DNA of 64,000 nt from Thiocapsa roseopersicina (GCF_900106925.1 NZ_FNNZ01000001.1:248001-312000); one strand, 5' to 3'; numbered from the stretch's first letter, positions 37,505-46,882 are shown. Notes: generated by a model not told the origin, from the sequence alone. Translations and numbers: made by a program.

Positions 37505-37890
37505 CACCGGCCGGTCAGATCCGTGATGGCCAACGGCGGCGAGGTCTCGGGCTCTTGCGAGTAGTCGTAGTGTTTGATCTTGCGCCGGATGTTGCGTTGG
37601 ATGATCACGCCCAGGACGTGCCACTCCAGTCCGTCGAGCGTGATGTCGGGATAGATCCGGTTGACGGCGACGAGGCGCTCGGTGCCGTTGTCCTCGCGAA
37701 TATACTTGCGAAACCAGCGCACGCCCTCGACCTCGGCGAACACGAAGCTGTTGTTTTTGCGGTTGTCCGTCGGCTCGACGATCACGACACAGCGATCGGG
37801 GAACTCGGGCTCCATCTGGTCGCCGAGCACCTGCAAGGCGTAGGGCTCGTGCATGCTGCAACCCGTGCTGTCCATCGTGGGATCTGCCAT
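37504..37890 (-). CDS. S24/LexA-type domain protein lacking the catalytic serine
   Basis: A 128-residue single-domain protein with the S24 peptidase fold: EPYALQVLGDQMEPEFPDRC and VVIVEPTDNR, then EGVRWFRKYIRE and RIYPDITLDGLEWHVLGVI. Active relatives carry GDSMEP, where Ser is the nucleophile; here it is Gln (GDQMEP), and the lysine general base is not obvious. There is no HTH domain. It is likely a non-catalytic binding or regulatory domain. It is first in the RND operon, coupled to the adaptor gene. Confidence 0.8.
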   Translation of the reverse strand: MADPTMDSTGCSMHEPYALQVLGDQMEPEFPDRCVVIVEPTDNRKNNSFVFAEVEGVRWFRKYIREDNGTERLVAVNRIYPDITLDGLEWHVLGVIIQRNIRRKIKHYDYSQEPETSPPLAITDLTGR

Positions 37891-37966
37891 GATGCGTCCT
37901 CATTTGTACAGGTTTGGTCGGTCGGCTCGCCGTGGCGAGCCGACCGGATAACGACCGGGCGACACC

Positions 37967-38162
37967 TTTAAATCGCCTCCGGAGCGACATGCGTCATTTT
38001 CATTTTGTATTCGGCCTTGTGGATTTCACTGACCTTGGTGGAGACGCGGTTTAAAATCTTATTTTTTTCAGAACTTAAACCGCGCCAGCTCCAACAATCG
38101 TCGAGTCTGCCGGGGCCGATCCCAAACAAAAACACCAAATGCCGCGCCGGGCGCGGTTTAAA
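37967..38162. repeat. R5 element, copy 1
   Basis: About 195 bp, ending CGCGGTTTAA on the right and starting with a diverged TTTAAATCGCC on the left. Inside is a long hairpin (ACGCGGTTTAA … TTAAACCGCGCC, 38044–38086) around an AT-rich loop TCTTATTTTTTTC. Nearly the same sequence is at 60241–60434 and a partial copy at 44657–44776. The element ends nine bases before the ATG of the ABC transporter gene, so it forms its leader. Confidence 0.88.
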
Positions 38163-38170
38163 AGGCTCGC

Positions 38171-40036
38171 ATGAACCGAATCGCCGCCACCGAGCGCATC
38201 CACTCCGACCGTCGAGATTGGCACAATCTCCGTGGAATGTTGCCCTATCTGTGGGAGTTCCGCGGGCGTGCGATGTTGGCGCTGGCCTGTCTGATCGCGG
38301 CGAAGGTAGCCAATGTCGGCGTCCCCTTGGTGCTGCGCGACATCGTGGATGCCTTCGAGGCCACGCCGCATCAGGTGCTGGTGCTGCCGATCTCGCTCTT
38401 GGTCGCCTACGGGGCGCTCAAGCTCAGCTCCTCGCTCTTCAACGAGCTGCGCGACATGGTCTTCGCCCGCGTGCGCTATCGCGCGATGCGCCGGCTCTCC
38501 ACCAAGGTGCTCGACCACCTGCATCGACTCTCCCTACGCTACCACCTGGGGCGACAGAGCGGCGCCATCAGCCGCGACCTCGAGCGCGGCACCCGTTCGG
38601 TCTCGACCATTTTGAACTATGTCGCCTTCAGCGTCCTGCCGGTGCTGGTGGAGTTCACCCTGGTGGCGGTGATCCTCTTTAAGCAGTACAGCCCGGCCTT
38701 CGCGCTGGTCGTCTTCGGGACGGTGGCGGTCTATTTCACCTTCACCTTCGCCATCACCGAATGGCGCATGGACTATCGCCATCGGATGAACCGCTTGGAC
38801 TCGGAGGCCAATAATCAGGCCTTCGACAGCCTCATCAACTACGAGACGGTCAAATATTTCGGCAACGAGCGCATGGAGCTCGAGCGCTACGACGGCACCC
38901 TCGCGGAGTGGGAGGAGATGGCGGTCAAGAGTCAGACCTCCATGTCGCTGCTGAATTTCGGTCAGGGCGCGATCATCGCGATCGGCGTCACCCTGATCAT
39001 GGCCTTTGCGGCCAACGGTGTCGTGCAGGGCGAGATGAGCGTCGGCGACCTGGTCCTGGTCAACGCGCTCATGCTCCAGCTGTTCATCCCGCTGGGCTTT
39101 CTCGGGATTGTCTACCGGCAGATCAAGTATGCGCTCGCGGACATGGATCTGGTCTTCAAGCTGCTCGAGCGGCGCCCCGAGATCCAGGACGCCCCGGACA
39201 CCAAGGCGTTGCGCCTGCGCGACGGCGAAATCCGCTTTGAGCACGTCGACTTTCACTACCAGCACGAACGGGCGATCCTGCAGGACGTCGATTTTCGGAT
39301 CGCGCCCGGCCAGACCCTCGCCGTCGTCGGTCATAGCGGCGCCGGCAAGTCGACCCTGGCGCGCCTGCTGTTTCGCTTCTACGACGTGACCGCCGGGCGG
39401 ATCCTGATCGACGGGCAGGATCTGCGCGAGGTCACGCAGGAGAGCCTGCGTGCGGCCATCGGCATCGTTCCCCAGGACACCGTCCTGTTCAACGACACCA
39501 TCTACTACAACCTGGCCTACGGACGGCCCGGTGCGACCCGCGCCGAGGTCGAGCGCTGTGCCGAGATGGCCCACATCCGGACCTTTATCGAGAGCCTGCC
39601 GGACGGTTGGGAGACCATGGTGGGCGAGCGCGGCCTGAAACTCTCGGGCGGGGAGAAGCAGCGTGTCGCGATCGCGCGGGCGATCTTGAAGCAACCGCGG
39701 ATCCTGGTCTTCGACGAGGCCACCTCCTCGCTCGACAGCCATACGGAGCAGGCGATTCAGCAGACGCTCGCAGAGGTCGCGGAGAACCATACCACGCTGG
39801 TGATCGCACATCGTCTCTCCACGGTGGTGGACGCGGATCACATCCTCGTCTTGGAGCAGGGCCGCATCCGCGAGCAGGGCACGCATCGCGCACTCTTGGA
39901 GACGGGCGGGCACTATGCCGCCATGTGGGAGCTGCAGCAGCGCGAGGGTCCGGATGCACCGGTGCCCGTCCCGAACCCGGTCGCCGCGACGGACGCGGGC
40001 GCCGGGACGCCGCCGGCCCCGGAGGCGTCGCCGTGA
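38171..40036 (+). CDS. ABC exporter of the Atm1/HMT1 type
   Basis: A 621-residue half-transporter with an N-terminal membrane domain (TM1 near GRAMLALACLIAAKVANV) and C-terminal ATPase. Walker A is GHSGAGKST, the signature LSGGEKQR, Walker B ILVFDEATSSLDSH. The Atm1-family NAFDSLINYETVKYFGNE-like stretch (QAFDSLINYETVKYFGNE) is present. Such exporters move glutathione/persulfide or metal-thiol conjugates from the cytoplasm. The stop overlaps the GTG start of the sensor kinase gene (GTGA), so transport and signalling are co-translated. Confidence 0.93.
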   Translation: MNRIAATERIHSDRRDWHNLRGMLPYLWEFRGRAMLALACLIAAKVANVGVPLVLRDIVDAFEATPHQVLVLPISLLVAYGALKLSSSLFNELRDMVFARVRYRAMRRLSTKVLDHLHRLSLRYHLGRQSGAISRDLERGTRSVSTILNYVAFSVLPVLVEFTLVAVILFKQYSPAFALVVFGTVAVYFTFTFAITEWRMDYRHRMNRLDSEANNQAFDSLINYETVKYFGNERMELERYDGTLAEWEEMAVKSQTSMSLLNFGQGAIIAIGVTLIMAFAANGVVQGEMSVGDLVLVNALMLQLFIPLGFLGIVYRQIKYALADMDLVFKLLERRPEIQDAPDTKALRLRDGEIRFEHVDFHYQHERAILQDVDFRIAPGQTLAVVGHSGAGKSTLARLLFRFYDVTAGRILIDGQDLREVTQESLRAAIGIVPQDTVLFNDTIYYNLAYGRPGATRAEVERCAEMAHIRTFIESLPDGWETMVGERGLKLSGGEKQRVAIARAILKQPRILVFDEATSSLDSHTEQAIQQTLAEVAENHTTLVIAHRLSTVVDADHILVLEQGRIREQGTHRALLETGGHYAAMWELQQREGPDAPVPVPNPVAATDAGAGTPPAPEASP

Positions 40037-41649
40037 GCGTGAGTCAAGCGCGAATCGTCGCGGCGCGCGGCGAGGAGGTCGAGGCGTCGCGGGTCCGCGA
40101 TGTCCTGCGCGCGGCCGGTCTCGCCGTGCCCTTGGTCGCGCTCGGGGCGACGCTCGCCGCGGCGCTTGCTCTGCTGACCCTGCAGGGTGCGCGGCCGCAT
40201 CTCGGCTGGGCAGCGCCCCTCGCGATGGCGGCGCTCGTCGCCGCCTCGCTTGCCGCCGCGCTCTTCTGGAGCCGGTTGCGCAGCCAACTGCTGCTGCCTC
40301 TTGTGCGCCTGGAGCACTCGCTTTCGCGCGTCTGTCAGGGCGAGCCGGGCGCGAGCGATGCCTTGGACGATGCCGGGGTCTTGGCTCGGGTGGCGCGCGA
40401 CATCCGCAGCCTCAACGAGGAGCTGACCGACCTCTACGAGGAGATGGACAACCGGGTCGCGCGCCAGACCATGCGGCTGGCGCAGAAGACCGCCTCGCTG
40501 AAGATCCTCTACGACGTGGCCGCCGGGATTCATCAGGCGGAGAGTGTCGACGAGCTGTTGCTGCGCTTCCTGCGTGTGTTGAAGGAAATGATCAACGGCC
40601 GGGCCGCCACCGTGCGTCTGGTCATGTCCGACGGCTCGCGGCGCCTGGTCGGCGCGATCGGTTTGGACGACGATCTGGTGCGCGAGCAGGATATCGGCCC
40701 GGTGGATCTGTGTCTGTGCGGGAGTGTCCTCACGCCGGGCGAGATCCTCTGCGGGAACGACGCTCGCTATTGCTCCAAGGTTTACGGGCGGCGGATGTTC
40801 GCCAGCAGCGAGATGGAGGTGGTCACCGTGCCGTTGGAGCATCGCGACGAGCTGCTCGGCGTCTACACGGTCTTCGTCGACCGGCCCGGCTTGAAGGCCC
40901 GCGAGGATATTCTCGACCTGCTCGCGACGGTCGGGCATCACTTGGGTGTCGCCATCGCCAAGCAGCGCTCGGACATGGAGGCCCGGCGGCTTTCAATCGT
41001 CGAGGAGCGCAACTCCTTGGCCCACGAGCTGCACGACTCGCTCGCCCAGACCCTGGCGAGCCTGCGCTTTCAGTGTCGCATGCTGACAGATTCGCTGCGC
41101 GGGAGTGCAATCTCGCTCGAGGCGCGCAACGATCTGAGCCGCATCCGCAACGGGCTCGACGAGGCCCATACCGAGCTGCGCGAGCTGTTGGCGAGCTTCC
41201 GTGCCCCCTTGGATCGACGCGGTCTGGTGCCGGCACTCGAGAAGCTGACCCATCGCTTCGGTCAGGAGACGGGCGCACACGTGCTCTTTCAGAACGACTG
41301 TCGTCCCTTCGATCTCTCGGCGAGCGAAGAGCTTCAGATCTTGCGGATTGTCCAGGAATCGTTGGCCAATATCCGCAAGCATTCGAACGCGCACACCGTG
41401 AGGGTGATGCTGGCTCGGGAGTCCAACGGCCAACATGTGCTGTTGATCGAGGACGACGGGGTCGGGTTCAGCACCCCGGCGGCGGGATCCAACCCGGGCG
41501 AGCACATCGGCCTGACCATCATGGAGGAGCGTGCGCGGCGGATCGGCGCGGAGCTGCGCATCGAGAGCGAGGCCGGGGAGGGCACGCGGGTGGAGGTGAT
41601 CTTCGACGGCAATCGGCGCACCCCGCGCCAAGGACGGGTGGCTGCCTGA
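40033..41649 (+). CDS. NarX-type sensor histidine kinase
   Basis: A 538-residue kinase of the HisKA_3 class. Two TM segments (LAVPLVALGATLAAALALL and PLAMAALVAASLAAALFW) are followed by a HAMP-like linker, a coiled coil, and a GAF-like domain about residues 170–310 that carries a cysteine set (CLC, then C and C in the next 20 residues) like the cysteine cluster of NarX. The phosphoacceptor is His in AHELHDSLAQTLASL; the ATPase G boxes include EDDGVGF and HIGLTIMEERA. GTG was chosen because it overlaps the transporter stop. It phosphorylates the next protein. The cysteines suggest redox or metal-cluster sensing; the ligand is unknown. Confidence 0.9.
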   Translation: MSVSQARIVAARGEEVEASRVRDVLRAAGLAVPLVALGATLAAALALLTLQGARPHLGWAAPLAMAALVAASLAAALFWSRLRSQLLLPLVRLEHSLSRVCQGEPGASDALDDAGVLARVARDIRSLNEELTDLYEEMDNRVARQTMRLAQKTASLKILYDVAAGIHQAESVDELLLRFLRVLKEMINGRAATVRLVMSDGSRRLVGAIGLDDDLVREQDIGPVDLCLCGSVLTPGEILCGNDARYCSKVYGRRMFASSEMEVVTVPLEHRDELLGVYTVFVDRPGLKAREDILDLLATVGHHLGVAIAKQRSDMEARRLSIVEERNSLAHELHDSLAQTLASLRFQCRMLTDSLRGSAISLEARNDLSRIRNGLDEAHTELRELLASFRAPLDRRGLVPALEKLTHRFGQETGAHVLFQNDCRPFDLSASEELQILRIVQESLANIRKHSNAHTVRVMLARESNGQHVLLIEDDGVGFSTPAAGSNPGEHIGLTIMEERARRIGAELRIESEAGEGTRVEVIFDGNRRTPRQGRVAA

Positions 41650-42311
41650 TGCGCGTGCTGCTGATCGACGATCATGCCCTGTTCCGTTTCGGGCTCCAGG
41701 AGTTGTTGGAGCGCCGGGGGATTCAGGTGGTCGCGGCCGTGGGCGATACCTCGATGGGTCTGAGGCGGGTGGCCGAGACCCTGCCCGACGTGGTCTTGCT
41801 GGACATGCGCATGCCGCAGCTCGACGGCCTGGAGATGCTCCGCCGGTTGCGTGCGGCACACCCGGCGATGCCGATCGCGATGCTCACGACGAGCGCCGAG
41901 GAGCGCGACGTGATCGAGTCGCTGCAGAGCGGAGCGCAGGGTTATCTGCTCAAGGACATGGAACCGGATGCCTTGATTGCGGCCCTGAGCGAGATCGTCC
42001 AAGGCCGCACGGTGGTTGCGCCCGAGCTGGCCATCGTCTTGGCTAAGGCCGTCCAGGGCGAGGCCGCGGGCACGGCCGCCGAGGGTCGGATCGCCGATCT
42101 GACGCCGCGCGAGCACGAGATCCTCTGCCATCTCGCCGAGGGTCAGAGCAACAAGGCGATCGCCCGACGTCTGAACATCTCGGACGGGACGGTCAAGCTC
42201 CATGTGAAGGCGATCCTGCGCAAGCTCGATGTCCACTCGCGCGTGGAGGCGGCCGTCATTGCGGTCGAGCGCGGTCTGTGCGAGCGCAGGTCGAGCCGCG
42301 ATCTCGGATGA
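41649..42311 (+). CDS. NarL/FixJ-family response regulator
   Basis: A 220-residue regulator. The receiver domain contains DDH at the N-terminus, phosphoacceptor Asp in VVLLDMRMPQLDG, and TTS and K (LLKDM) conserved sites. The C-terminal LuxR HTH is LTPREHEILCHLAEGQSNKA to DGTVKLHVKAILRKL. It overlaps the kinase gene by one base (TGATG). Target promoters unknown, perhaps its own operon. Confidence 0.93.
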   Translation: MRVLLIDDHALFRFGLQELLERRGIQVVAAVGDTSMGLRRVAETLPDVVLLDMRMPQLDGLEMLRRLRAAHPAMPIAMLTTSAEERDVIESLQSGAQGYLLKDMEPDALIAALSEIVQGRTVVAPELAIVLAKAVQGEAAGTAAEGRIADLTPREHEILCHLAEGQSNKAIARRLNISDGTVKLHVKAILRKLDVHSRVEAAVIAVERGLCERRSSRDLG

Positions 42312-42363
42312 GTCTGCACCTGGTCCGGAGCGAACAGCGATGGTTTATCATGCGGAATAAGCG

Positions 42364-42831
42364 ATGAAGAACTTTTTAGAGCTCATCAAAGACTGTTTGA
42401 GCGATGTCAGGGAGATCATGCCCTGGGATTTGGAGGAGCGGCTTGCGGCGAATCCGGATCTGCTGTTGGTCGATGTCCGCGAGCCCGATGAGTTCGCGGC
42501 CATGCATATCGACGGGTCGCTGAACGTCCCGCGCGGTATCCTCGAGTCCGCCTGTGAATGGGACTACGAGGAGACGGTCCCGGATCTGGTGCGTGCGCGC
42601 GACCGGGAGGTCGTCGTGGTCTGCCGCTCCGGATACCGCAGCATCATGGCCGCCCACGCGATGAACCTGCTCGGCTACGGAGACGTGTCTTCGCTGCAGA
42701 CGGGCTTGCGCGGCTGGAAGGACTACGAGCAGCCGCTGGTCGACGCGGCAGGGGAGTCGGTCGACCTGGACGATGCGGATCGCTATTTCACACCGCGCCT
42801 CAGACCGGATCAGATGCGGCCGGCGGACTGA
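42364..42831 (+). CDS. Rhodanese-like sulfurtransferase
   Basis: A 155-residue single-domain rhodanese. The active-site loop is CRSGYRS with the persulfide-forming Cys in VVVVCRSGYRS; the VDVREPDEFAAMHIDGSLNV strand is typical. It follows the two-component genes and could connect with the Atm1-type exporter through sulfane sulfur, but this is inference. Sulfur-oxidising bacteria carry many such proteins. Confidence 0.92.
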   Translation: MKNFLELIKDCLSDVREIMPWDLEERLAANPDLLLVDVREPDEFAAMHIDGSLNVPRGILESACEWDYEETVPDLVRARDREVVVVCRSGYRSIMAAHAMNLLGYGDVSSLQTGLRGWKDYEQPLVDAAGESVDLDDADRYFTPRLRPDQMRPAD

Positions 42832-42855
42832 TGACTTTTTCGGAAAACCTTTCGG

Positions 42856-43155
42856 ATGCTGAATAAAACCAAGCGCTTGTTTACTTCGCTCTTGCCGGTC
42901 GACCCCGATCGAACGGGCGCGTGCAACCGCTGCGGTGCCTGCTGCAAACTGCCCTATCCCTGCCCCTTTCTGCGCTTCGACGACGAGGGTTTGAGCAGCT
43001 GCGCGGTCTACGCGATTCGCCCGCCGAGCTGCAGGAAGTACCCACGGGTGGCGTCCGAGCAGCTGACGCCGCAGCAATGTGGCTACTCCTTCGCCGCCGT
43101 CGACGAGGGCGTGACCGACGGGATCGGGCTTGATCCCTTGACCGACCCCCTCTGA
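42856..43155 (+). CDS. YkgJ-family cysteine cluster protein
   Basis: A 99-residue protein with the cysteine pattern C-x2-C-x2-CC-x5-C (ACNRCGACCKLPYPC) and RPPSCRKYP. YkgJ-like proteins (CxxCxxCC) are proposed zinc or iron–sulfur chelators. It is 24 bases after the rhodanese gene and shares direction. Confidence 0.88.
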   Translation: MLNKTKRLFTSLLPVDPDRTGACNRCGACCKLPYPCPFLRFDDEGLSSCAVYAIRPPSCRKYPRVASEQLTPQQCGYSFAAVDEGVTDGIGLDPLTDPL

Positions 43156-43163
43156 GCTTGCAT

Positions 43164-43256
43164 GTAGGGGCGACTTCAGTCGCCCAAACACAACTCGGTA
43201 GATCCTTTCCCGGAAACCGCCTAAGTGTGTGCGACTAAAGTCGCCCCAGTCGCCCC
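43164..43256. repeat. R2 palindromes between convergent genes
   Basis: GTAGGGGCGACTTCAGTCGCC on the left and GCGACTAAAGTCGCCCCAG on the right. The right copy is translated in the LpxH frame. Confidence 0.88.
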
Positions 43257-44015
43257 GACCCCTACGCGTCGGTCGATTGGAGGCAGCACGGCCTCTCGGT
43301 GCCAGCCGGAGGGTCCGTGGACCAGCGCCTCGCCGTGGTCCGGGTGCCATTCGGCCAGAACCGAGCGCACGGCCTCTCGGCCGTCAAGCCGCACGCGATG
43401 ATCGCCCGGCCGATGGGTGTGACCGTGGATCAGGCGCGCGGCGCCGTAGCGGCGTAGGTAGCGTGCGACCGTCTCTTGGTTGACGTCCATGATCTCCGCG
43501 GTCTTCTCGGCGGTCGCGGCTCCGCTCTTGCTGCGGTAGTCGGCGGCGACCTTGCGACGTGCCGCGAGCGATCGCCAGAGGAAGATGCGCTGGACGAGCG
43601 GGTTGCGGATGCGGCGGCGAAATCGCTGATAGGCGACGTCGTCGGTGCAGAGCAGGTCGCCGTGCATCAGGAGCGTGGGTTCGTCTGCGAACCGGGCGAG
43701 GGTCGGGTCGCGCAGGAGTCGGCACCCGGTCTCGCGGCAGAAGGTCCGACCGATCAGGAAGTCGCGGTTGCCGTGCATCAGATGGCAGCGGACCCCGGAG
43801 GCCGTCACCGCGGCGAGCGCGGCCTTGACCTCGGCGTTGGGCGTGCCGTTGTCGTCGTCGCCGATCCAGGCGTCGAAGATGTCGCCGAGGAGGTAGAGTT
43901 GATCCGCCTCGCGGGCGCGCCCGGCCAGGAAGGCGAGGAAAAGGTCTACCGTCGCAGGTCGATCCGCCGACAGATGCAGGTCGGAGACGAAGACGCTGAC
44001 GCCTCGGGTGTTCAA
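43221..44015 (-). CDS. lpxH: UDP-2,3-diacylglucosamine diphosphatase
   Basis: A 264-residue calcineurin-like phosphoesterase that hydrolyses UDP-2,3-diacylglucosamine to lipid X in lipid A synthesis. Metal motifs: VFVSDLHLS, LLGDIFDAWIGDDD, MHGNRDFL, LMHGDLLCTDD and IHGHTHRPG. The start is TTG at 44015 (MNTRGVSVFVSDL); no ATG or GTG is available near. The normal protein would end near DRRVG, but the frame continues through the R2 repeat as VGATGATLVAHT before a stop, so about 15 C-terminal residues are repeat-derived. Confidence 0.92.
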   Translation of the reverse strand: MNTRGVSVFVSDLHLSADRPATVDLFLAFLAGRAREADQLYLLGDIFDAWIGDDDNGTPNAEVKAALAAVTASGVRCHLMHGNRDFLIGRTFCRETGCRLLRDPTLARFADEPTLLMHGDLLCTDDVAYQRFRRRIRNPLVQRIFLWRSLAARRKVAADYRSKSGAATAEKTAEIMDVNQETVARYLRRYGAARLIHGHTHRPGDHRVRLDGREAVRSVLAEWHPDHGEALVHGPSGWHREAVLPPIDRRVGVGATGATLVAHT

Positions 44016-44047
44016 TTCGGTTTTCCCTACGCTACCGGCTCGGGGCG

Positions 44048-44536
44048 TTACTCGACGACGACGGCCTGCTCGAGGACGACATCCTGAACCGGGACATCCT
44101 GGTGCCCGTGACGGGTGCCGGTCTGCACGCCGCGGATGGCGTTGACGACATCCATGCCATCGACGACGCGTCCGAAGACACAGTAGCCCCAGCCGTCCTG
44201 CCCCGGATAATCCAGAAAGCCGTTGTCGGCGACATTGATGAAGAACTGCGACGTCGCCGAGTGCGGATCCATGGTGCGTGCCATGGCGAGGGTGCCGTTG
44301 AGGTTCTTCAGTCCGTTCTTCGCCTCGTTCTCGACCGGAGCGCGTGTCGGCTTTGGCGCAAAGTCCGGCGTCATGCCGCCGCCCTGGATCATGAAGCCGT
44401 CGATGACGCGGTGAAACAACGTCCCGTCGTAGTGACCGTCGCGGACATACTGCTCGAAGTTTGCGCAGGTCTTGGGCGCCTTCTCGGCATCCAGTTCGAC
44501 GAGGATGTCGCCGAGGGTGGTGGTGAGCTTGATCAT
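44048..44536 (-). CDS. ppiB: Cyclophilin-type peptidyl-prolyl isomerase
   Basis: A 162-residue cyclophilin. The catalytic stretch [14 protein letters not shown] and the QFFIN and [15 protein letters not shown] blocks are conserved. No signal peptide is visible, so it is the cytoplasmic PpiB type. ATG follows GGAGATCCCCG, supporting it over an upstream start. It is just upstream of lpxH in the same direction, as often seen with cysS–ppiB–lpxH; here cysS is divergent. Confidence 0.93.
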   Translation of the reverse strand: MIKLTTTLGDILVELDAEKAPKTCANFEQYVRDGHYDGTLFHRVIDGFMIQGGGMTPDFAPKPTRAPVENEAKNGLKNLNGTLAMARTMDPHSATSQFFINVADNGFLDYPGQDGWGYCVFGRVVDGMDVVNAIRGVQTGTRHGHQDVPVQDVVLEQAVVVE

Positions 44537-44656
44537 CGGGGATCTCCGCTGGCTGTTGCTGGCGCGCCGGCGGCGCACTCGGGTTTGGATCGGATTCGAT
44601 CGGCGCTGTGTCTGCCACGGCGATTGCGGGAGCAAGCGAGACAGAGCTTTTTCGGG

Positions 44657-44776
44657 GGCGCGGTCTAAAATAATATATTTGTTAATATCTTAAGCCGCGA
44701 CGACGTTATCGGTCATCAAGTCGGCCGGGGCCGATCCCATCCAAAAACATCGCTTACCGCACTGGGCGCGGTTTAA
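44657..44776. repeat. R5 element, partial copy
   Basis: The right 120 bp of the R5 element: GGCGCGGTCTAAAATAATAT and CTTAAGCCGCG hairpin, then CCGGGGCCGATCC-rich body and GCGCGGTTTAA right end. The left third is absent. It lies between the divergent ppiB and cysS genes and may influence both promoters. Confidence 0.85.
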
Positions 44777-44914
44777 TAATGGTACGGGCTTTGCGGGCTC
44801 CGGGAAAGGCGGGTTCACGCGCGCATCCCCGGCTTTGCTACCATGCCGCCCTTGCCGGAACCTCGGCTCCAAGGGCCGCTGCGGCCCGGACCTACCCACT
44901 CGCGAGTGCATTCC

Positions 44915-46315
44915 ATGTTGCAGATCCACAATAGCCTCACCCGCCGGAAAGACCCCTTTCAGCCGATCGAGCCCGGCAAGGTGCGCATGTATGTCTGCGG
45001 GATGACCGTCTACGACTACTGCCATCTCGGCCATGCGCGCGTCATGGTGGTCTTCGACGTGGTCTACCGCTATCTGCGTGCGCTGGGCTACGAGGTGACC
45101 TATATCCGCAACATCACGGACATCGACGACAAGATCATCCGCCGTGCCGCCGAGGCCGGCGAGCCGATGCAGGCGCTGACCGAGCGTTTCATCCGGGCGA
45201 TGCACGAGGATTCCGATGCGCTGGGGATCCTGCCGCCGACCGACGAGCCGCGCGCAACGGCGCACATGGACGAGATCCTCGCCATGATCGGCACCCTGAT
45301 CGAGAAGGGGCTCGCCTATGTCGCCGAGAACGGCGATGTCTACTACGCGGTAGCGCGCTTTCCCGGCTACGGCAAGCTCTCGGGCAAAGATCCGCAGGAC
45401 CTGCGCGCGGGCGCCCGGGTGGAGGTCGACGAGGCCAAGCGCGATCCGCTGGACTTCGCGCTCTGGAAGTCCGCCAAGCCGGGCGAGCCGGTCTGGGAGT
45501 CGCCCTGGGGACTCGGCCGGCCCGGCTGGCACATCGAGTGCTCGGCCATGAGCACCTGCGCCTTGGGCAATCATTTCGACATCCACGGCGGCGGGGCAGA
45601 TCTGCAGTTCCCCCATCACGAGAACGAGATCGCTCAGTCCGAGGGTGCGACCGGCGAGCCCTTCGTGAACGTCTGGATGCACAACGGGTTCGTGCGCGTG
45701 AACGAAGAGAAGATGTCCAAGTCGCTCGGCAACTTCTTCACCGTACGCGAGATCCTGCAGCGCTTCCGTCCGGAGGAGGTGCGCTATTTCATCCTCACCA
45801 GCCAGTACCGAAGCCCGCTGAACTACGACGACGAGCATCTCGAGCAGGCCCGAGCGGCACTCACCCGACTCTACACGGCCTTGCGCGGTGTGCCGGACCT
45901 CGCGTCCGACGCGGTGGATGCCGTCGTTGCCGCACCCTTCGTCGAGCGCTTTCATGCCGCGATGGACGACGACTTCAATACGCCCGAGGCGCTTGCGGTC
46001 CTGTTCGATCTGGTGCGCGAGGTCAATCGCATCCGAGCGGATGATCCAGTCGCCGCTGCCGGCCCGGCGGCGGTGCTGCGCCGACTCGGCGGCATTCTCG
46101 GCATCCTGCAGGGGGATCCGGAGCTTTACCTGCGCGGCAGGGCCGACGACGGCGGCTTGTCGGACGCGGAGATCGAGACCTTAATCCAGGCGCGTATCGC
46201 CGCCCGCGCCGCTAAGGATTGGGCGGAGGCCGATCGGCTGCGCAAGCTGCTGACCGAGGCGGGCATTGGTCTCGAAGATGGGCCGAGCGGAACGGCCTGG
46301 CGCCGCGGGGCGTGA
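44915..46315 (+). CDS. cysS: Cysteinyl-tRNA synthetase
   Basis: A 466-residue class Ia synthetase that charges tRNA-Cys. HIGH-like motif is HLGHARV, zinc-site residues include [11 protein letters not shown] and HIECSAMS, and the KMSKS loop is [14 protein letters not shown] at 44915 starts the conserved [11 protein letters not shown] opening; the upstream in-frame ATG at 44843 adds Pro-rich residues and is rejected. It converges with the cysteine-rich lipoprotein gene. Confidence 0.96.
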   Translation: MLQIHNSLTRRKDPFQPIEPGKVRMYVCGMTVYDYCHLGHARVMVVFDVVYRYLRALGYEVTYIRNITDIDDKIIRRAAEAGEPMQALTERFIRAMHEDSDALGILPPTDEPRATAHMDEILAMIGTLIEKGLAYVAENGDVYYAVARFPGYGKLSGKDPQDLRAGARVEVDEAKRDPLDFALWKSAKPGEPVWESPWGLGRPGWHIECSAMSTCALGNHFDIHGGGADLQFPHHENEIAQSEGATGEPFVNVWMHNGFVRVNEEKMSKSLGNFFTVREILQRFRPEEVRYFILTSQYRSPLNYDDEHLEQARAALTRLYTALRGVPDLASDAVDAVVAAPFVERFHAAMDDDFNTPEALAVLFDLVREVNRIRADDPVAAAGPAAVLRRLGGILGILQGDPELYLRGRADDGGLSDAEIETLIQARIAARAAKDWAEADRLRKLLTEAGIGLEDGPSGTAWRRGA

Positions 46316-46370
46316 TCTTGGATCCGGATTGCGTTTAAGGCGATTTTCGGGAGTAAGCATCGCAAGAGGG

Positions 46371-46431
46371 TAGGGGCGACTTCAGTCGCCCTCCGGCCGA
46401 ACGGGGCGACTTAAGTCGCCCCTACAGATCC
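46371..46431. repeat. R2 palindromes between convergent genes
   Basis: GTAGGGGCGACTTCAGTCGCC and GGGGCGACTTAAGTCGCCCC, between cysS and the Cys-rich lipoprotein. Confidence 0.88.
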
Positions 46432-46459
46432 TAGGTTTTTTGCTTGGATTCGGGTGGTG

Positions 46460-46882
46460 TTAGGGTGCGCTGCGTGCGCGGCAAGCTTGTTCGCACTCGG
46501 CGGCGCGATTGGCGCAATAGCCGTAGAGATTCTCCGCACAGGACCACCAGGGATAACCGCACTCGGAGCGCTCGAATGCGGAGGCCAGACACCGGCGATA
46601 GTCGACGAACGCCTCGCTGTAGCCTGCCTGGCATTGGCGATAGTCGTAGCGCGCATCGGCGTTGCACTTGTCTCTGGCGCCTTGGCAGCCGCCGATACAG
46701 CTGAGCTCGGCGAGTTGTTCGGGCAAGCTCGGCGACTGGGCACAGCCGAAGGGCAGGGCGGCGAGGAGCAGGCTCGAGAGGCCAAGGGCGAGGAGACGCG
46801 CGCTTGGCCGCGCGCCGACGCGAGTCGCCTCGGGCCGCCCCTCGCCGCGCTTGAATCCGTGGATGAATGGCCTGGTCTGCAT
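46460..46882 (-). CDS. Small cysteine-rich lipoprotein, hypothetical
   Basis: A 140-residue protein with signal peptide ending LLLAALPFGC (lipobox). The mature part contains 11 cysteines including the lipid one (SCIGGCQGARDKC, CGYPWWSC, ECEQAC), spaced like disulfides. It has no recognised family. The ATG at 46882 is followed by a basic n-region. Confidence 0.65.
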   Translation of the reverse strand: MQTRPFIHGFKRGEGRPEATRVGARPSARLLALGLSSLLLAALPFGCAQSPSLPEQLAELSCIGGCQGARDKCNADARYDYRQCQAGYSEAFVDYRRCLASAFERSECGYPWWSCAENLYGYCANRAAECEQACRARSAP

